Positions 16,269 to 25,262 of a stretch of 64,000 nt of DNA are shown piece by piece. The notes below the pieces were generated by a model. The model was given only the letters and a program-made list of their open reading frames with translations. It searched no databases and had not been told where the DNA came from. Position 1 is the stretch's first letter. Every line of letters begins with the position of its first letter. Position numbers and translations under genes: made by a program. The DNA is taken from positions 1 through 64,000 of the forward strand of contig JBCDIM010000015.1 of NCBI GenBank assembly GCA_038749105.1, in the 5' to 3' direction. The DNA comes from JBCCOW01 sp038749105 (lineage in GTDB: Bacteria; Planctomycetota; Phycisphaerae; Phycisphaerales; Phycisphaeraceae).

Positions 16269-17117
16269 ATGAGTTTTCTTGAACTGCAAAACGTCAACAA
16301 GGGCTACGGCCCGCCGTCGAACCGGTACGAAGTCCTCAAGGACGTCAACCTCTCGATCGAGAAGAACGAGTTCGTGGCGATCATCGGGTTTTCCGGCTCG
16401 GGCAAGAGCACGCTCGTGTCCCTGCTCGCCGGATTGGAGCAGCCCGACTCGGGGCAGGTCGTGATGAACGGCCAGGTCGTGACCCAGCCCGGCCCGAGCC
16501 GGGGCATCATGTTCCAGAACTACTCGCTGCTGCCGTGGCTGTCGGTGTTCCAGAACATCGAGCTGGCGGTCAAGCGGGTCTTCCCGCAGATGGGCCGGAG
16601 CGAACGCAAGAAGTACATCATGGGCTACATCGACATGGTGAACCTCACCGGGTCGGACTGGAAGAAGCCCACCGAGCTGTCGGGCGGGATGCGGCAACGC
16701 CTCAGCCTCGCCCGGACCCTGGCGATGAAGCCCGAGGTGCTGCTCCTGGACGAGCCGCTGTCGGCGCTCGACGCATTGACCCGGTCGGTGCTGCAGGACG
16801 AGATCATCCGCATCTGGGAAGAAGACCGGCGGACCGTCGTCATGATCACCAACGACGTTGACGAGGCCGCGATCATGGCCGACCGCATCGTCCCGCTCAC
16901 GCCGGGCCCCGAAGCGACCCTCGACGACTCCTTCCCCGTGCTGCTCGACCGGCCCCGCGACCGGGCCAACCTCAGCTTCAACCCCGACTTCAAGAAGCTC
17001 CGCAACACCGTGAGCTCCTTCATGATGGACCTCAACGAGGAAGCGAAGCAGCTGCGTGTCGATACCCAATACCCGCTGCCCGACCTGACCCCCAAGGACT
17101 TCTCGCTGGTTGGCTAA
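16269..17117 (+). CDS. Nitrate ABC transporter ATPase with an altered H-loop
   Basis: A 282-residue ATPase of the NrtC/NrtD/TauB group. Walker A (GFSGSGKST, 40-48), Q-loop (Q83), signature LSGGMRQ (137-143) and Walker B LLLDEP (158-163) are intact. The H-loop reads ITNDVDEA, so the usual switch histidine is Asn195; the paralogue encoded next keeps ITHDVDEA. A C-terminal tail of about 50 residues follows the ATPase fold. The two ATPases probably form a heterodimer beneath NrtB, with this subunit contributing a weakened ATP site. Confidence 0.9.
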   Translation: MSFLELQNVNKGYGPPSNRYEVLKDVNLSIEKNEFVAIIGFSGSGKSTLVSLLAGLEQPDSGQVVMNGQVVTQPGPSRGIMFQNYSLLPWLSVFQNIELAVKRVFPQMGRSERKKYIMGYIDMVNLTGSDWKKPTELSGGMRQRLSLARTLAMKPEVLLLDEPLSALDALTRSVLQDEIIRIWEEDRRTVVMITNDVDEAAIMADRIVPLTPGPEATLDDSFPVLLDRPRDRANLSFNPDFKKLRNTVSSFMMDLNEEAKQLRVDTQYPLPDLTPKDFSLVG

Positions 17118-17169
17118 CCCCACCCGCTCGACACCCGCCCTGACTTGTCACCCCTGCCAGAACCACACC

Positions 17170-18138
17170 ATGGTTGAAACCCCCGACACCCCGACCCGGC
17201 CGATCAACCCGCGTTATGTGGAGATCGTCAACCTCGTCAAGGCCTACCCCAACCCGACCGGCGACGCGATCAAGGTCGTCGATGGGTTCAACCTCACCGT
17301 CAAGGAAGGCGACGTCATCGGCGTCATCGGCCACTCCGGATGCGGCAAGTCGACTGTCCTGACCATGGTCGCCGGGCTCAACGAGATCACCTCCGGGGAT
17401 GTCGTTGTGGACGGCAAGGTCGTCGAGGGCTCGGGCCCCGACCGGGCGGTCGTCTTTCAGGCCCCCTGCCTGCTGCCGTGGATGACCGCGTACCAGAACG
17501 TCATGCTCGGCGTGAAACGGGTCTACCCCCAGGCGACCCGGCTCGAACGCAAGCAGGTCGTCGAGTACTACATCAACCTCGTCGGCCTCGCCGACTCGAT
17601 GCACAAGTACCCCCGCGAGATGTCCGGCGGCATGCAGCAGCGCGTCGGCATCGCCCGGGCGATCGCGCTCAAGCCCAAGGTCCTGCTCCTGGACGAGCCC
17701 TTCGGCCGGCTCGACTCGCTGACCCGCATGGACCTCCAGGACGTGATCCTGGGCATCCTCGCCCAGGAGAAGATCACGACCATGCTGATCACGCACGACG
17801 TGGACGAAGCCGTCTTCATGTCCGACCGGATCTGCATGATGACCAACGGCCCGCACGCCCGGGTCGGGCAGATCCTCGACATCCCGTTCGAGCGCCCCCG
17901 CGACCGCCGCGAGGTGCTCGCCCACGACGCCTACTACGACCTGCGGGGCTGCCTGATCGACTTCCTCGAGAAGTTCGACAAGCACAAGCAGCCCAAGACG
18001 CCCGACGCTCCCGTACCGGAATCCACGCCCTCGGCAGACACGCCCATCGACAGCGGCAAGCTCGAGCCCGTGGCCGCGGGTGCCGCCGCCACGGCCAACG
18101 GCCAGGCCGCACCGGCACTGGTCCTCACCGAGGTCTGA
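17170..18138 (+). CDS. nrtD: Nitrate ABC transporter ATPase
   Basis: A 322-residue ATPase from the ATG at 17170, 52 bp after the previous gene. A TTG at 17110 in the same frame would add 20 residues unlike the family, so I prefer the ATG. Walker A GHSGCGKST (54-62), signature MSGGMQQRVGIAR, Walker B LLLDEPFGRLD and H-loop ITHDVDEA are all intact. Like cyanobacterial NrtD, and unlike NrtC, it has no fused binding-protein domain. The last 60 residues are a Pro/Ala-rich low-complexity tail. It powers nitrate import through NrtB. Confidence 0.92.
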   Translation: MVETPDTPTRPINPRYVEIVNLVKAYPNPTGDAIKVVDGFNLTVKEGDVIGVIGHSGCGKSTVLTMVAGLNEITSGDVVVDGKVVEGSGPDRAVVFQAPCLLPWMTAYQNVMLGVKRVYPQATRLERKQVVEYYINLVGLADSMHKYPREMSGGMQQRVGIARAIALKPKVLLLDEPFGRLDSLTRMDLQDVILGILAQEKITTMLITHDVDEAVFMSDRICMMTNGPHARVGQILDIPFERPRDRREVLAHDAYYDLRGCLIDFLEKFDKHKQPKTPDAPVPESTPSADTPIDSGKLEPVAAGAAATANGQAAPALVLTEV

Positions 18139-18203
18139 CCCTGTAAACCGTCCTCGCTTTCACCCGGTGCGCTGCTGCACCACATAACAAGGCGGAAAGC
18201 CGC

Positions 18204-19190
18204 ATGACCCTCTCTCCCGCAACACCGAGTGACACGCCCTTGCCCGCTGAACAACACACCACTGTGAATGACCGCCCCTCGCCGGAGCCGACCCCCGCCC
18301 CGGCGGAGTCGGCTCCGAACCAAGAGCCGCTGCTGGTCAGTGCCGAGCTGTGGGAGCCCAAGCCCGGCGAGATGGGGTTTGGCCCGGTCGACGCGATGGG
18401 GCCCACCGGCCCCGACGCGGTGGTCTCGGGCCTCGTCGATGTCGCGGTGGAGCAGAAGCGGCCGGCGATGCAGTCCGACCCCGGGGAGGCCACGGTGGTC
18501 ATGCCCACGATCGAAGGCGGCTCGGTGAAGGCGGTGCTCGCTCTGCGTTTTGTCGCCGAGCCGAAGGCCAAGGCCGCGGTGGAGCTGTGGTCCGGAACGC
18601 GGGGGCGGTTCGAGCTGAGCCTCTCCGACGCGTTCCACCCGGGGATGTCGCGGTTCGCCACGATCTCGCAGTATGTGAACTTCCCGATGGGGTCCGGGCT
18701 GCCGGGCCGGGTGTGGCAAGACGCGGCCCCGCGGGTGATGCACGACCTGGGCAAAGCGGTGTCGTTCCTGCGGTCCAGCGGTGCGGAAACGGACGGGCTG
18801 ACCGAGGGGGCGGGGATCCCGATTATCGCGGGGATCGAGCTGCGGTCGGTGCTGCTGCTGCTGAGCAGCGAGCAGACCCCGGTGACGCGGGTCTTGGAGG
18901 TGTACGAGCCGGGCGACGCGGAGAACCCCGAGGCGGGACTGCTGCGGACCGGCCTGGCATCGGTGGGGCTCAAGGGCTGGGAAGCTCTGCCGCCCCAGCT
19001 GGGGCCGATGACGGAGTTTGGGCCGGTGCGTCGGGCGTGGGCGGACCACAAGCCGGTGCTGCTGCACGGGCTCGAGGGCTTGGCCGACGACCGGCGTCGG
19101 ATGGCCGAGGCGGGCGGAGTGAAATACGGGGTAGCGATCCCGGTCTTGGCCGCGGATCGGCCTCGATCGGTGGTGCTGCTGCTTTGGTGA
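18204..19190 (+). CDS. Protein with three GAF-like units, candidate nitrogen sensor
   Basis: A 328-residue cytoplasmic protein with a Pro/Glu-rich first 45 residues and three similar units at about 46-118, 126-220 and 230-328. Each opens with a strand like ELWE, VELWSG or LEVYEP and closes with a strand such as SVVLLLW preceded by GIPI or AIPV. The second unit contains FPMGSGLPGRVW, a typical GAF sequence. There is no output domain. It lies between the transporter and nitrate reductase genes in the same direction, so I infer a role in sensing or tuning nitrate uptake or reduction. No specific ligand can be named. Confidence 0.7.
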   Translation: MTLSPATPSDTPLPAEQHTTVNDRPSPEPTPAPAESAPNQEPLLVSAELWEPKPGEMGFGPVDAMGPTGPDAVVSGLVDVAVEQKRPAMQSDPGEATVVMPTIEGGSVKAVLALRFVAEPKAKAAVELWSGTRGRFELSLSDAFHPGMSRFATISQYVNFPMGSGLPGRVWQDAAPRVMHDLGKAVSFLRSSGAETDGLTEGAGIPIIAGIELRSVLLLLSSEQTPVTRVLEVYEPGDAENPEAGLLRTGLASVGLKGWEALPPQLGPMTEFGPVRRAWADHKPVLLHGLEGLADDRRRMAEAGGVKYGVAIPVLAADRPRSVVLLLW

Positions 19191-19320
19191 TCCCGGAACG
19201 ATTGGGGCTGCCGGACATCACGTCGGCATGTTGAGCGGACCCCGAGTCCGCCGGGTTGAACAGATACGCTTGAATGACACGATCCCGACCATTCCGAGAC
19301 CTTCCGGTGGGCCCTTCACG

Positions 19321-21648
19321 ATGAGCGACGGAGCCGCTGTGCCTGGGCTGCCGGTCCTGAACCCGCCGACGCGCGTCGGCCGGGCGACCTGCACCTACTG
19401 CGGCGTCGGCTGCGTGGTGAACGCGACGGTCGAGCACGGCCGGGTCACCTCGATCCAGGCCAACCCGCAGGCCGAACCCAACTACGGGATGCTCTGCCCC
19501 AAGGGCGCGCTGCTGCGATCGATCGCCGGCGACGCGCCGGGGCGTCTGAAAATGCCCATGATCCGCGAGCGGCGCGGCGGGCCGCTTCGGGAGGTCAACT
19601 GGGAGGTCGCCGCCCACTACGTCGCCCGCCGGCTTCTCGACATCCACGCCGACCACGGCCCCGACGCCCTGGCCCTCTACGGCTCGGGGCAGCTCGACAC
19701 TGAGGCCTCCTACCTCTTCACCAAGCTCTTCAAGGGCTACCTCGGCTGCAACCACACCGACACCAACAGCCGGCTGTGTATGTCCTCCGCCGTCGCCGGC
19801 TACATGAAGGCCTTCGGCTCCGACGGGCCGCCGACCTGCTACGAAGACCTCGACCATGCCGACGTGTTCCTCGTCGTCGGGGCGAACATGGCCGTGAACC
19901 ACCCGGTGCTGTTCAACCGCGTGCGCCGGCGTCGGGCGCTTAGCGACACTTCACGGGTCATCGTCGTCGACCCACGCCGCTGCAAGACCGCCGAGTACGC
20001 CGACCTTCATTTGCCGGTCGCACCCGGCGGAGACGTCGCGTTGATCCGGCTGATCGCCAAGCGTCTGCTGGAGCGGGGCAAGATCGACCGGCGGTTCACC
20101 CAGCGGTCAACCGAAGGGTTTGCCGTTTACCAGGCAGGGCTGGAGCGGGAAGACGAGGCGGAGCTGCTCAAGGCCTCGGGTGTGAGCGACGCGGCGGTGG
20201 AAGAAGCGGTGGACCTGATCGCGGCGGGGTCGCCCCGGCTGCTGAGCTTCTACTGCATGGGCACCAACCAGAGCTCGCGGGGTACCGACAAGAACTCGGC
20301 GATCATCAACCTGCACCTGCAGCTCGGCGCGCTGGGGCGTGAGGGGGCCGGGCCGTTCTCGCTGACCGGGCAGCCCAACGCGATGGGCGGTCGTGAGGTC
20401 GGCTACCTCTCGCACCAGCTGCCGGGGTACCGGCTGATCGCCAACGACGCGCACCGCGCGGCGGTCGAGGAAGGCTGGGGCCTCGAGCGTGGCACAATCT
20501 GCCCCGAGCCAGGCATGACGGCGATCCCGATGTTCAATGCCGCGGCGGCCGGCGACGTCAAGGCGATGTGGATCGTCTGCACGAACCCCGTGGCGAGCAT
20601 GCCGGACAAGCACCGCGTGGTCGCGGGGCTTGAGAAGGCCGAGTTCGTGATCGCTCAGGACTGCATGCTGGACACCGAGACGACCCGGTACGCCGACGTC
20701 TTGCTGCCCGCGGCGCAGTGGGGCGAGAAGAGCGGGACGATGACCAACAGCGAACGCCTGGTGATGTTCAGCGAGAAGCTGATCGACGCCCCGGGCGAGG
20801 CCAAGCCCGACTGGTGGGTCTTCGCAAAGGTCGCCAAGGCCATGGGGTTCGCCGGCTTCGACTTCGCATCATCCGCCGAGGTGTGGGACGAGTACCGCAA
20901 GCTCACCGCGGGCACGCTCTGCGATCAGTCGGGCATGACCCGGCAGCGGCTGGAAGACCGACCGCTGCGTTGGCCCTGCCCGACGCCGAGCCACCCCGGC
21001 ACCGCCCGGCGATACACCGACGGCCGATTCCCGACGCCCAACGGCAAGGCTCGCTTCGTCGACCAGCGCTACGAGCCGCCCGCCGAGTCGGTCAATCCCC
21101 GGTTCCCCCTGGTGCTCACCACCGGCCGGGTCGCCCAGCAGTGGCACACCCGCACGAAGACTGGCCGGGTCCGTGAGCTCAACGTGCTGTCAAGTGAACC
21201 GTTTGTCGAGGTGCACCCCGATGACGCCGGCGCGGTCGGGCTCGAGCAGGGGGGCTGGGCGTGGGTCATCGGGCGTCGTGGCCGAGCGACGGCACGGGTG
21301 CAGATCACCGACGCGGTCCGTCGCGGGCTGGTGTTCGTGCCGTTCCACTGGGGCGAGACCTTCCACCCGCAGACCAACATCAACGCCTCGACCAGCCCGG
21401 CGTGCGACGCGATCTCGAAACAGCCCGAGCTGAAGTACGCCGCGGTGCGTCTCGAGCCCGCGGGGCTCACTCTGCCCGACGCCGACCTCGCCGCCGATCG
21501 GCGTGACCGCGCCCACGCGAACAACCTCGACAGCGATCGCCTAGCCGACCCACAGCCCATCCCCAGCAGTGCCGCAAACCAGTATGTTGCCCCCGTGAAT
21601 CAACCCTCGAAAACGACAGTGGCGGGCCCCGCCGGGGAGGCGCCATGA
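19321..21648 (+). CDS. nasA: Assimilatory nitrate reductase catalytic subunit
   Basis: A 775-residue molybdopterin oxidoreductase of the NasA/NarB type. From the ATG at 19321, a 4Fe-4S cluster is bound by C24, C27, C31 and C59 (CTYCGVGC and MLCPKG). The SRLCMSSAVAGY segment supplies the likely molybdenum-ligating cysteine, and the C-terminal molybdopterin-guanine-dinucleotide domain is present. It reduces nitrate to nitrite in the cytoplasm. There is no fused flavin or extra iron-sulfur domain, so electrons must come from ferredoxin, flavodoxin or the diflavin reductase. An in-frame ATG at 19228 would add 31 unlike residues. The stop overlaps the nasT start. Confidence 0.94.
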   Translation: MSDGAAVPGLPVLNPPTRVGRATCTYCGVGCVVNATVEHGRVTSIQANPQAEPNYGMLCPKGALLRSIAGDAPGRLKMPMIRERRGGPLREVNWEVAAHYVARRLLDIHADHGPDALALYGSGQLDTEASYLFTKLFKGYLGCNHTDTNSRLCMSSAVAGYMKAFGSDGPPTCYEDLDHADVFLVVGANMAVNHPVLFNRVRRRRALSDTSRVIVVDPRRCKTAEYADLHLPVAPGGDVALIRLIAKRLLERGKIDRRFTQRSTEGFAVYQAGLEREDEAELLKASGVSDAAVEEAVDLIAAGSPRLLSFYCMGTNQSSRGTDKNSAIINLHLQLGALGREGAGPFSLTGQPNAMGGREVGYLSHQLPGYRLIANDAHRAAVEEGWGLERGTICPEPGMTAIPMFNAAAAGDVKAMWIVCTNPVASMPDKHRVVAGLEKAEFVIAQDCMLDTETTRYADVLLPAAQWGEKSGTMTNSERLVMFSEKLIDAPGEAKPDWWVFAKVAKAMGFAGFDFASSAEVWDEYRKLTAGTLCDQSGMTRQRLEDRPLRWPCPTPSHPGTARRYTDGRFPTPNGKARFVDQRYEPPAESVNPRFPLVLTTGRVAQQWHTRTKTGRVRELNVLSSEPFVEVHPDDAGAVGLEQGGWAWVIGRRGRATARVQITDAVRRGLVFVPFHWGETFHPQTNINASTSPACDAISKQPELKYAAVRLEPAGLTLPDADLAADRRDRAHANNLDSDRLADPQPIPSSAANQYVAPVNQPSKTTVAGPAGEAP

Positions 21649-22349
21649 GCAGCAGCAACCCCCGCACACCCGCCCCCACCGCTCCCACCGATCCGGAGAC
21701 CGGCAAGCCCCTGCGCATCATGCTGGTGGACGAAGACGAGCAGCGCGGCATGCTGCTCGCCCAGAGCCTGACCGCCGACGGGTATGCCGTGGTCGGCCGT
21801 GCCGGGCAGGGCGACTACCTGCCGACGCTCGTGCGTGACGCCAAGCCCGACCTGATCCTGGTCGATACCGCATCGCCCAACCGCGACACGCTCGAACAGC
21901 TCTCGACCGTCCGGCGTGACACGCCCAAGCCAGTCGTCATGTTCGCGATGAACGACGACCCCGCGGTGATCGAGGCGGCGGTACACGCGGGGGTGTCTTC
22001 GTACATCTGCAGCGGCGTCAGCCAGAGCCGGGTCCGCCCGATCCTGCACGCGGCGATCGCGCACTTCCGTCAGCACCAGGCCGTGGTCACCGAGCTGGCG
22101 AAGACCCGCAGCACCCTCGAAGAACGCAAGGTCGTGGACCGGGCCAAGGGCCTGATCATGCAGCGGCGTGGATGCAGCGAAGCCGACGCCTTCTCGCTGC
22201 TGCGGAACACGGCCATGAACCAAAAGAAGCGGATCGGTCAGGTCGCCCAGGAGCTGATCGACGCCGCGGGCCTGCTCGCCGCCCAGAACACCCACGCCCG
22301 CCAGCCTGCACCGTCTGATCCGTCTACGACCGAAAGCCCCTTCGTCTGA
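21645..22349 (+). CDS. nasT: ANTAR-domain antiterminator of nitrate genes
   Basis: A 234-residue response-regulator-like protein: receiver domain (about 24-140, with MLVDED and D74 in LVDTA) followed by an ANTAR RNA-binding domain (about 155-210, with ERKVVDRAKGLIM and a conserved helical bundle). The receiver lacks the usual lysine near residue 122, in line with NasT proteins, which are controlled by NasS binding rather than phosphorylation. It overlaps nasA by 4 bp and nasS by 1 bp, so the three are co-translated. Its likely targets are the two hexaloop-hairpin leaders at 12441-12481 and 12771-12896. Confidence 0.93.
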   Translation: MSSSNPRTPAPTAPTDPETGKPLRIMLVDEDEQRGMLLAQSLTADGYAVVGRAGQGDYLPTLVRDAKPDLILVDTASPNRDTLEQLSTVRRDTPKPVVMFAMNDDPAVIEAAVHAGVSSYICSGVSQSRVRPILHAAIAHFRQHQAVVTELAKTRSTLEERKVVDRAKGLIMQRRGCSEADAFSLLRNTAMNQKKRIGQVAQELIDAAGLLAAQNTHARQPAPSDPSTTESPFV

Positions 22350-23698
22350 TGCTCTACCCCCGGGACCGATTCATGACCGATCTGCCGTCCGACCCCGCCG
22401 CTGCGCACCGCCCGGGCCCCTGCCCGCTGGAAGGCCCCGTAACGGCTCCGCCCCTGCGCCCCGAGAAGCGCGAGCTCACCCTCGGCATTATCCCGCTCAC
22501 CGACTGCGCCCCCATCGTCGTGGCCCACGAGAAGGGCTTCTTTCAACGCCACGGCCTCGACGTCACCATCGCCCGTGAAGGCTCCTGGGCCAGCATCCGC
22601 GACAAGCTCGTGTTCGGGCTCATCGACGCGGCCCACATGCTCGCCCCGATGCCGCTGGCGATCTCGCTCGGCGTCAGCGGCCCGCAGCACCCCGTCCTCG
22701 CCACCCTCAGCCTCGACCTCAACGGCAACGCCATCACCGTCTCCAACGACCTGTACGCCCACATGGCGGAGGCCGACGCCGATGCACTCTCCGAGCGGCC
22801 GACGACCGCTCGCGCGCTCAAGGCCGTGATCGAACGCCGCAAGCGGCGCGGCATGCCGCCGCTGACGCTCGGCGTCGTGTTCCCCGCCTCGACCCACAAC
22901 TTCCAGCTGCGTTATTGGCTCGCCGAGGCAGGCATCGACCCCGACCGCGACGCCGAGCTCGTGGTCGTCCCGCCGCCACGCATGGTCGACCACCTGCGGC
23001 AGGGCCGGCTCGACGGCTTCTGTGTCGGCGAGCCCTGGAACAGCGTCGCCGTCCGCGCCGGCGCGGGCAAGGCCCTGATCACCAGCTACGAGCTCTGGAA
23101 CAACGGTCCCGAAAAAGTCCTGGGCGTGACCCGCCAATGGGCCGAGGCCCACCCGCAGACGCACCGCGCGGTGATCCGTGCGTTGCTCGAGGCCGCCGCC
23201 TGGATCGACGAGCCCGGCAACCGTGATGAGGTGACCGGCCTCTTGGCCCGCCCCGAATACGTCGGCGTCTCCCCCGAAACGATCGGGATGTCGATGACCG
23301 GCACCTTCCAGTACGCGCTCGATCAGCCCACCGTCCACATGCCCGACTTCAACGTCTTCCACCGCTACACCGCCAACTACCCCTGGCGGTCGCACGCGGT
23401 ATGGATGCTGACGCAGATGGCCCGCTGGGGCCAGATCGCCCCCGACACCGACTTCCACGCCATCGCCGAACAGGTCTACGACCCCACGGTCTGCCGCGCC
23501 GCAGCGGGCGACCTCGGCATGGTGATGCCCGTACGGGAGATGAAGCCCGAAGGCTCACACCACGGGCCGTGGACCAGTGATGCGGGCTTTGCGATGGGCC
23601 CCGACGCTTTTTTCGATCGCCAGGCCTTCGACCCCGAACAAGCGGAGAGCTACCTCGAGGGCTTCGCCATCCGACGACAAACCGTCTCGAGCTCCTGA
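22349..23698 (+). CDS. nasS: NasS nitrate sensor
   Basis: A 449-residue relative of NrtA that shares PLTDCAPIVVAHEKGFF, IDAAHMLAPMPL, DLNGNAITVSN and GFCVGEPWN but has no signal peptide, so it stays in the cytoplasm. In known systems NasS holds NasT inactive until nitrate or nitrite binds and releases it. The gene follows nasT with a one-base overlap (TGATG). A second ATG at 22373 is an equally possible start. Some NrtA relatives act in transport, but the lack of an export signal and the pairing with nasT point to sensing. Confidence 0.92.
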   Translation: MLYPRDRFMTDLPSDPAAAHRPGPCPLEGPVTAPPLRPEKRELTLGIIPLTDCAPIVVAHEKGFFQRHGLDVTIAREGSWASIRDKLVFGLIDAAHMLAPMPLAISLGVSGPQHPVLATLSLDLNGNAITVSNDLYAHMAEADADALSERPTTARALKAVIERRKRRGMPPLTLGVVFPASTHNFQLRYWLAEAGIDPDRDAELVVVPPPRMVDHLRQGRLDGFCVGEPWNSVAVRAGAGKALITSYELWNNGPEKVLGVTRQWAEAHPQTHRAVIRALLEAAAWIDEPGNRDEVTGLLARPEYVGVSPETIGMSMTGTFQYALDQPTVHMPDFNVFHRYTANYPWRSHAVWMLTQMARWGQIAPDTDFHAIAEQVYDPTVCRAAAGDLGMVMPVREMKPEGSHHGPWTSDAGFAMGPDAFFDRQAFDPEQAESYLEGFAIRRQTVSSS

Positions 23699-23870
23699 CC
23701 GGCCCAGGCATGCAGATGCCAACCTGACCCAAACGTCATACGGGCCACTCCAATTCATTCCACCGCAACGACGCGGTACCCCAACTCTCGATCACCGTCG
23801 ATCGGCCCCACCCGGCCCGTCGCCGTTTCTTTGGCCTTGCTGACCCCTTTTGCGTAGGAGAACGCACACT

Positions 23871-25136
23871 ATGTTCCGTCACTTCCTGTCCCGTACCCTG
23901 GTCTGTACCGCCGCTGCGGTGCTGCCCATGACCGCTATCGCCGAGGCCCCGGCACCTCCGCCGCTGGGCACCATCGGTGATGGCACACCGCCCGAAGACC
24001 TGCTCGACTCGTTCCTCAAGGGCAAGGTCTTCCTCAACGTCCGCGCCCGTGCGTCCTTCGCCAATATCGGTGCGCTCGACGACGCCGAGGCCATCACCCT
24101 CCGCACGCGGATCGGCTACGCCACCGCCAAGTGGGAAGGCCTCAACTTCTTCGTCGAGCTCGAGAACACCAGCTCCATCGACGACGACCTCTACGGCACG
24201 CCGGGCGACAACCCCGACGGCGAGTCCATCATCGCCGACCCCACCGGCTCCGAGCTCAACCAGTTCTACCTGGACTACTTCTTCGAGCCCGCCAAGACCC
24301 GCGTCCGGTACGGCCGGCAGCGCATCATCTTCGACGACGCCCGCTTCGTCGGGAACGTCGGCTGGCGTCAGAACGAGCAGACCTTCGACGCCTTCCTCGT
24401 CGAGAACAAGAGCATCAAGGACCTGGTTGCCACCTACGTGCTCGTCACCGAGGTCAACCGGATCTTCTTCGACGACGCGGTCGACGACTTCGACTCCGAC
24501 GCTTCGCACCTGATCAACGTCGCCTACTCCGGCCTGCCCTTCGGCAAGCTCGTCGGCTTCGCTTACCTCCTGGACTTCGAGGACTCCACCGCCAACTCCA
24601 GCCAGACCTACGGCCTGCTGCTAACCGGCAAGACCGACCTCGACGACACCCTGACCCTGTTCTACAAGGTCTCCTTCGCCGCCCAGTCCGACTACGGCGA
24701 CAACGCCACCGACTACGACGCGATCTACTACGTCGTCGAGCCCGCGCTCGGCATCAAGGGCGTCGGCAAGATCATCGTCGGCTACGAGGTGCTCGGCTCC
24801 GACAACGGCAACGCCCAGTTCCGTACGCCCCTGGCGACACTCCACAAGTTCAACGGCTTCGCCGACACCTTCCTCGACAACGGCGGTGCCGACGGCCTCC
24901 AGGACCTGTACATCAAGTTCTCACCCGCCAACCTCCCCTTCGGGATCAAGGGCGTTGTCGCCTTCCACCAGTTCTTCGATGACGAAGACGGCGACGACAT
25001 CGGCTACGAGATCGACGCGGTTGCCAGCAAGAAGCTCACCAAGAACATGACCGCCCTGGTCAAGTACGCCTTCTTCGACGGCAAGGAAGACGCCGACCGG
25101 TACCGGCTGACGTTCGACCTGATCTTCGCTTTCTAA
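23871..25136 (+). CDS. Outer-membrane porin, alginate-export type
   Basis: A 421-residue protein with a signal peptide (1 to about 27, ending TAIAEA) and an alternating beta-strand sequence ending in FDLIFAF, the terminal aromatic typical of outer-membrane barrels. The motif VRYGRQRIIFDDARFVGNVGWRQNEQ (about 145-170) is characteristic of the alginate_exp porin family. The start at 23871 is set by TAGGAG 9 nt upstream. It follows nasS in the nitrate operon, so the likely cargo is nitrate or nitrite rather than alginate; that is inference from position. Confidence 0.82.
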   Translation: MFRHFLSRTLVCTAAAVLPMTAIAEAPAPPPLGTIGDGTPPEDLLDSFLKGKVFLNVRARASFANIGALDDAEAITLRTRIGYATAKWEGLNFFVELENTSSIDDDLYGTPGDNPDGESIIADPTGSELNQFYLDYFFEPAKTRVRYGRQRIIFDDARFVGNVGWRQNEQTFDAFLVENKSIKDLVATYVLVTEVNRIFFDDAVDDFDSDASHLINVAYSGLPFGKLVGFAYLLDFEDSTANSSQTYGLLLTGKTDLDDTLTLFYKVSFAAQSDYGDNATDYDAIYYVVEPALGIKGVGKIIVGYEVLGSDNGNAQFRTPLATLHKFNGFADTFLDNGGADGLQDLYIKFSPANLPFGIKGVVAFHQFFDDEDGDDIGYEIDAVASKKLTKNMTALVKYAFFDGKEDADRYRLTFDLIFAF

Positions 25137-25163
25137 GACGAGATCACCGACTAAACTGACTCT

Positions 25164-25200
25164 ACCCCCGGCGGCCGGCTAACCCCGGTCGTTGGGCTTT
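25164..25200 (+). terminator. Stem-loop after the porin gene
   Basis: CGGCCGG and CCGGTCG arms inside outer CCC/GGG pairing, followed by CTTTAT, lie 28 bp after the porin stop. The T run is short. It may end part of the nrt-nas transcript and lower expression of the molybdenum-cofactor genes beyond. Confidence 0.5.
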
Positions 25201-25262
25201 ATGAGCCCTCCCGACTCCTGGCTCAGGCCACGCCCCCGAGCACGCCGACGAGGCCTGCACCG

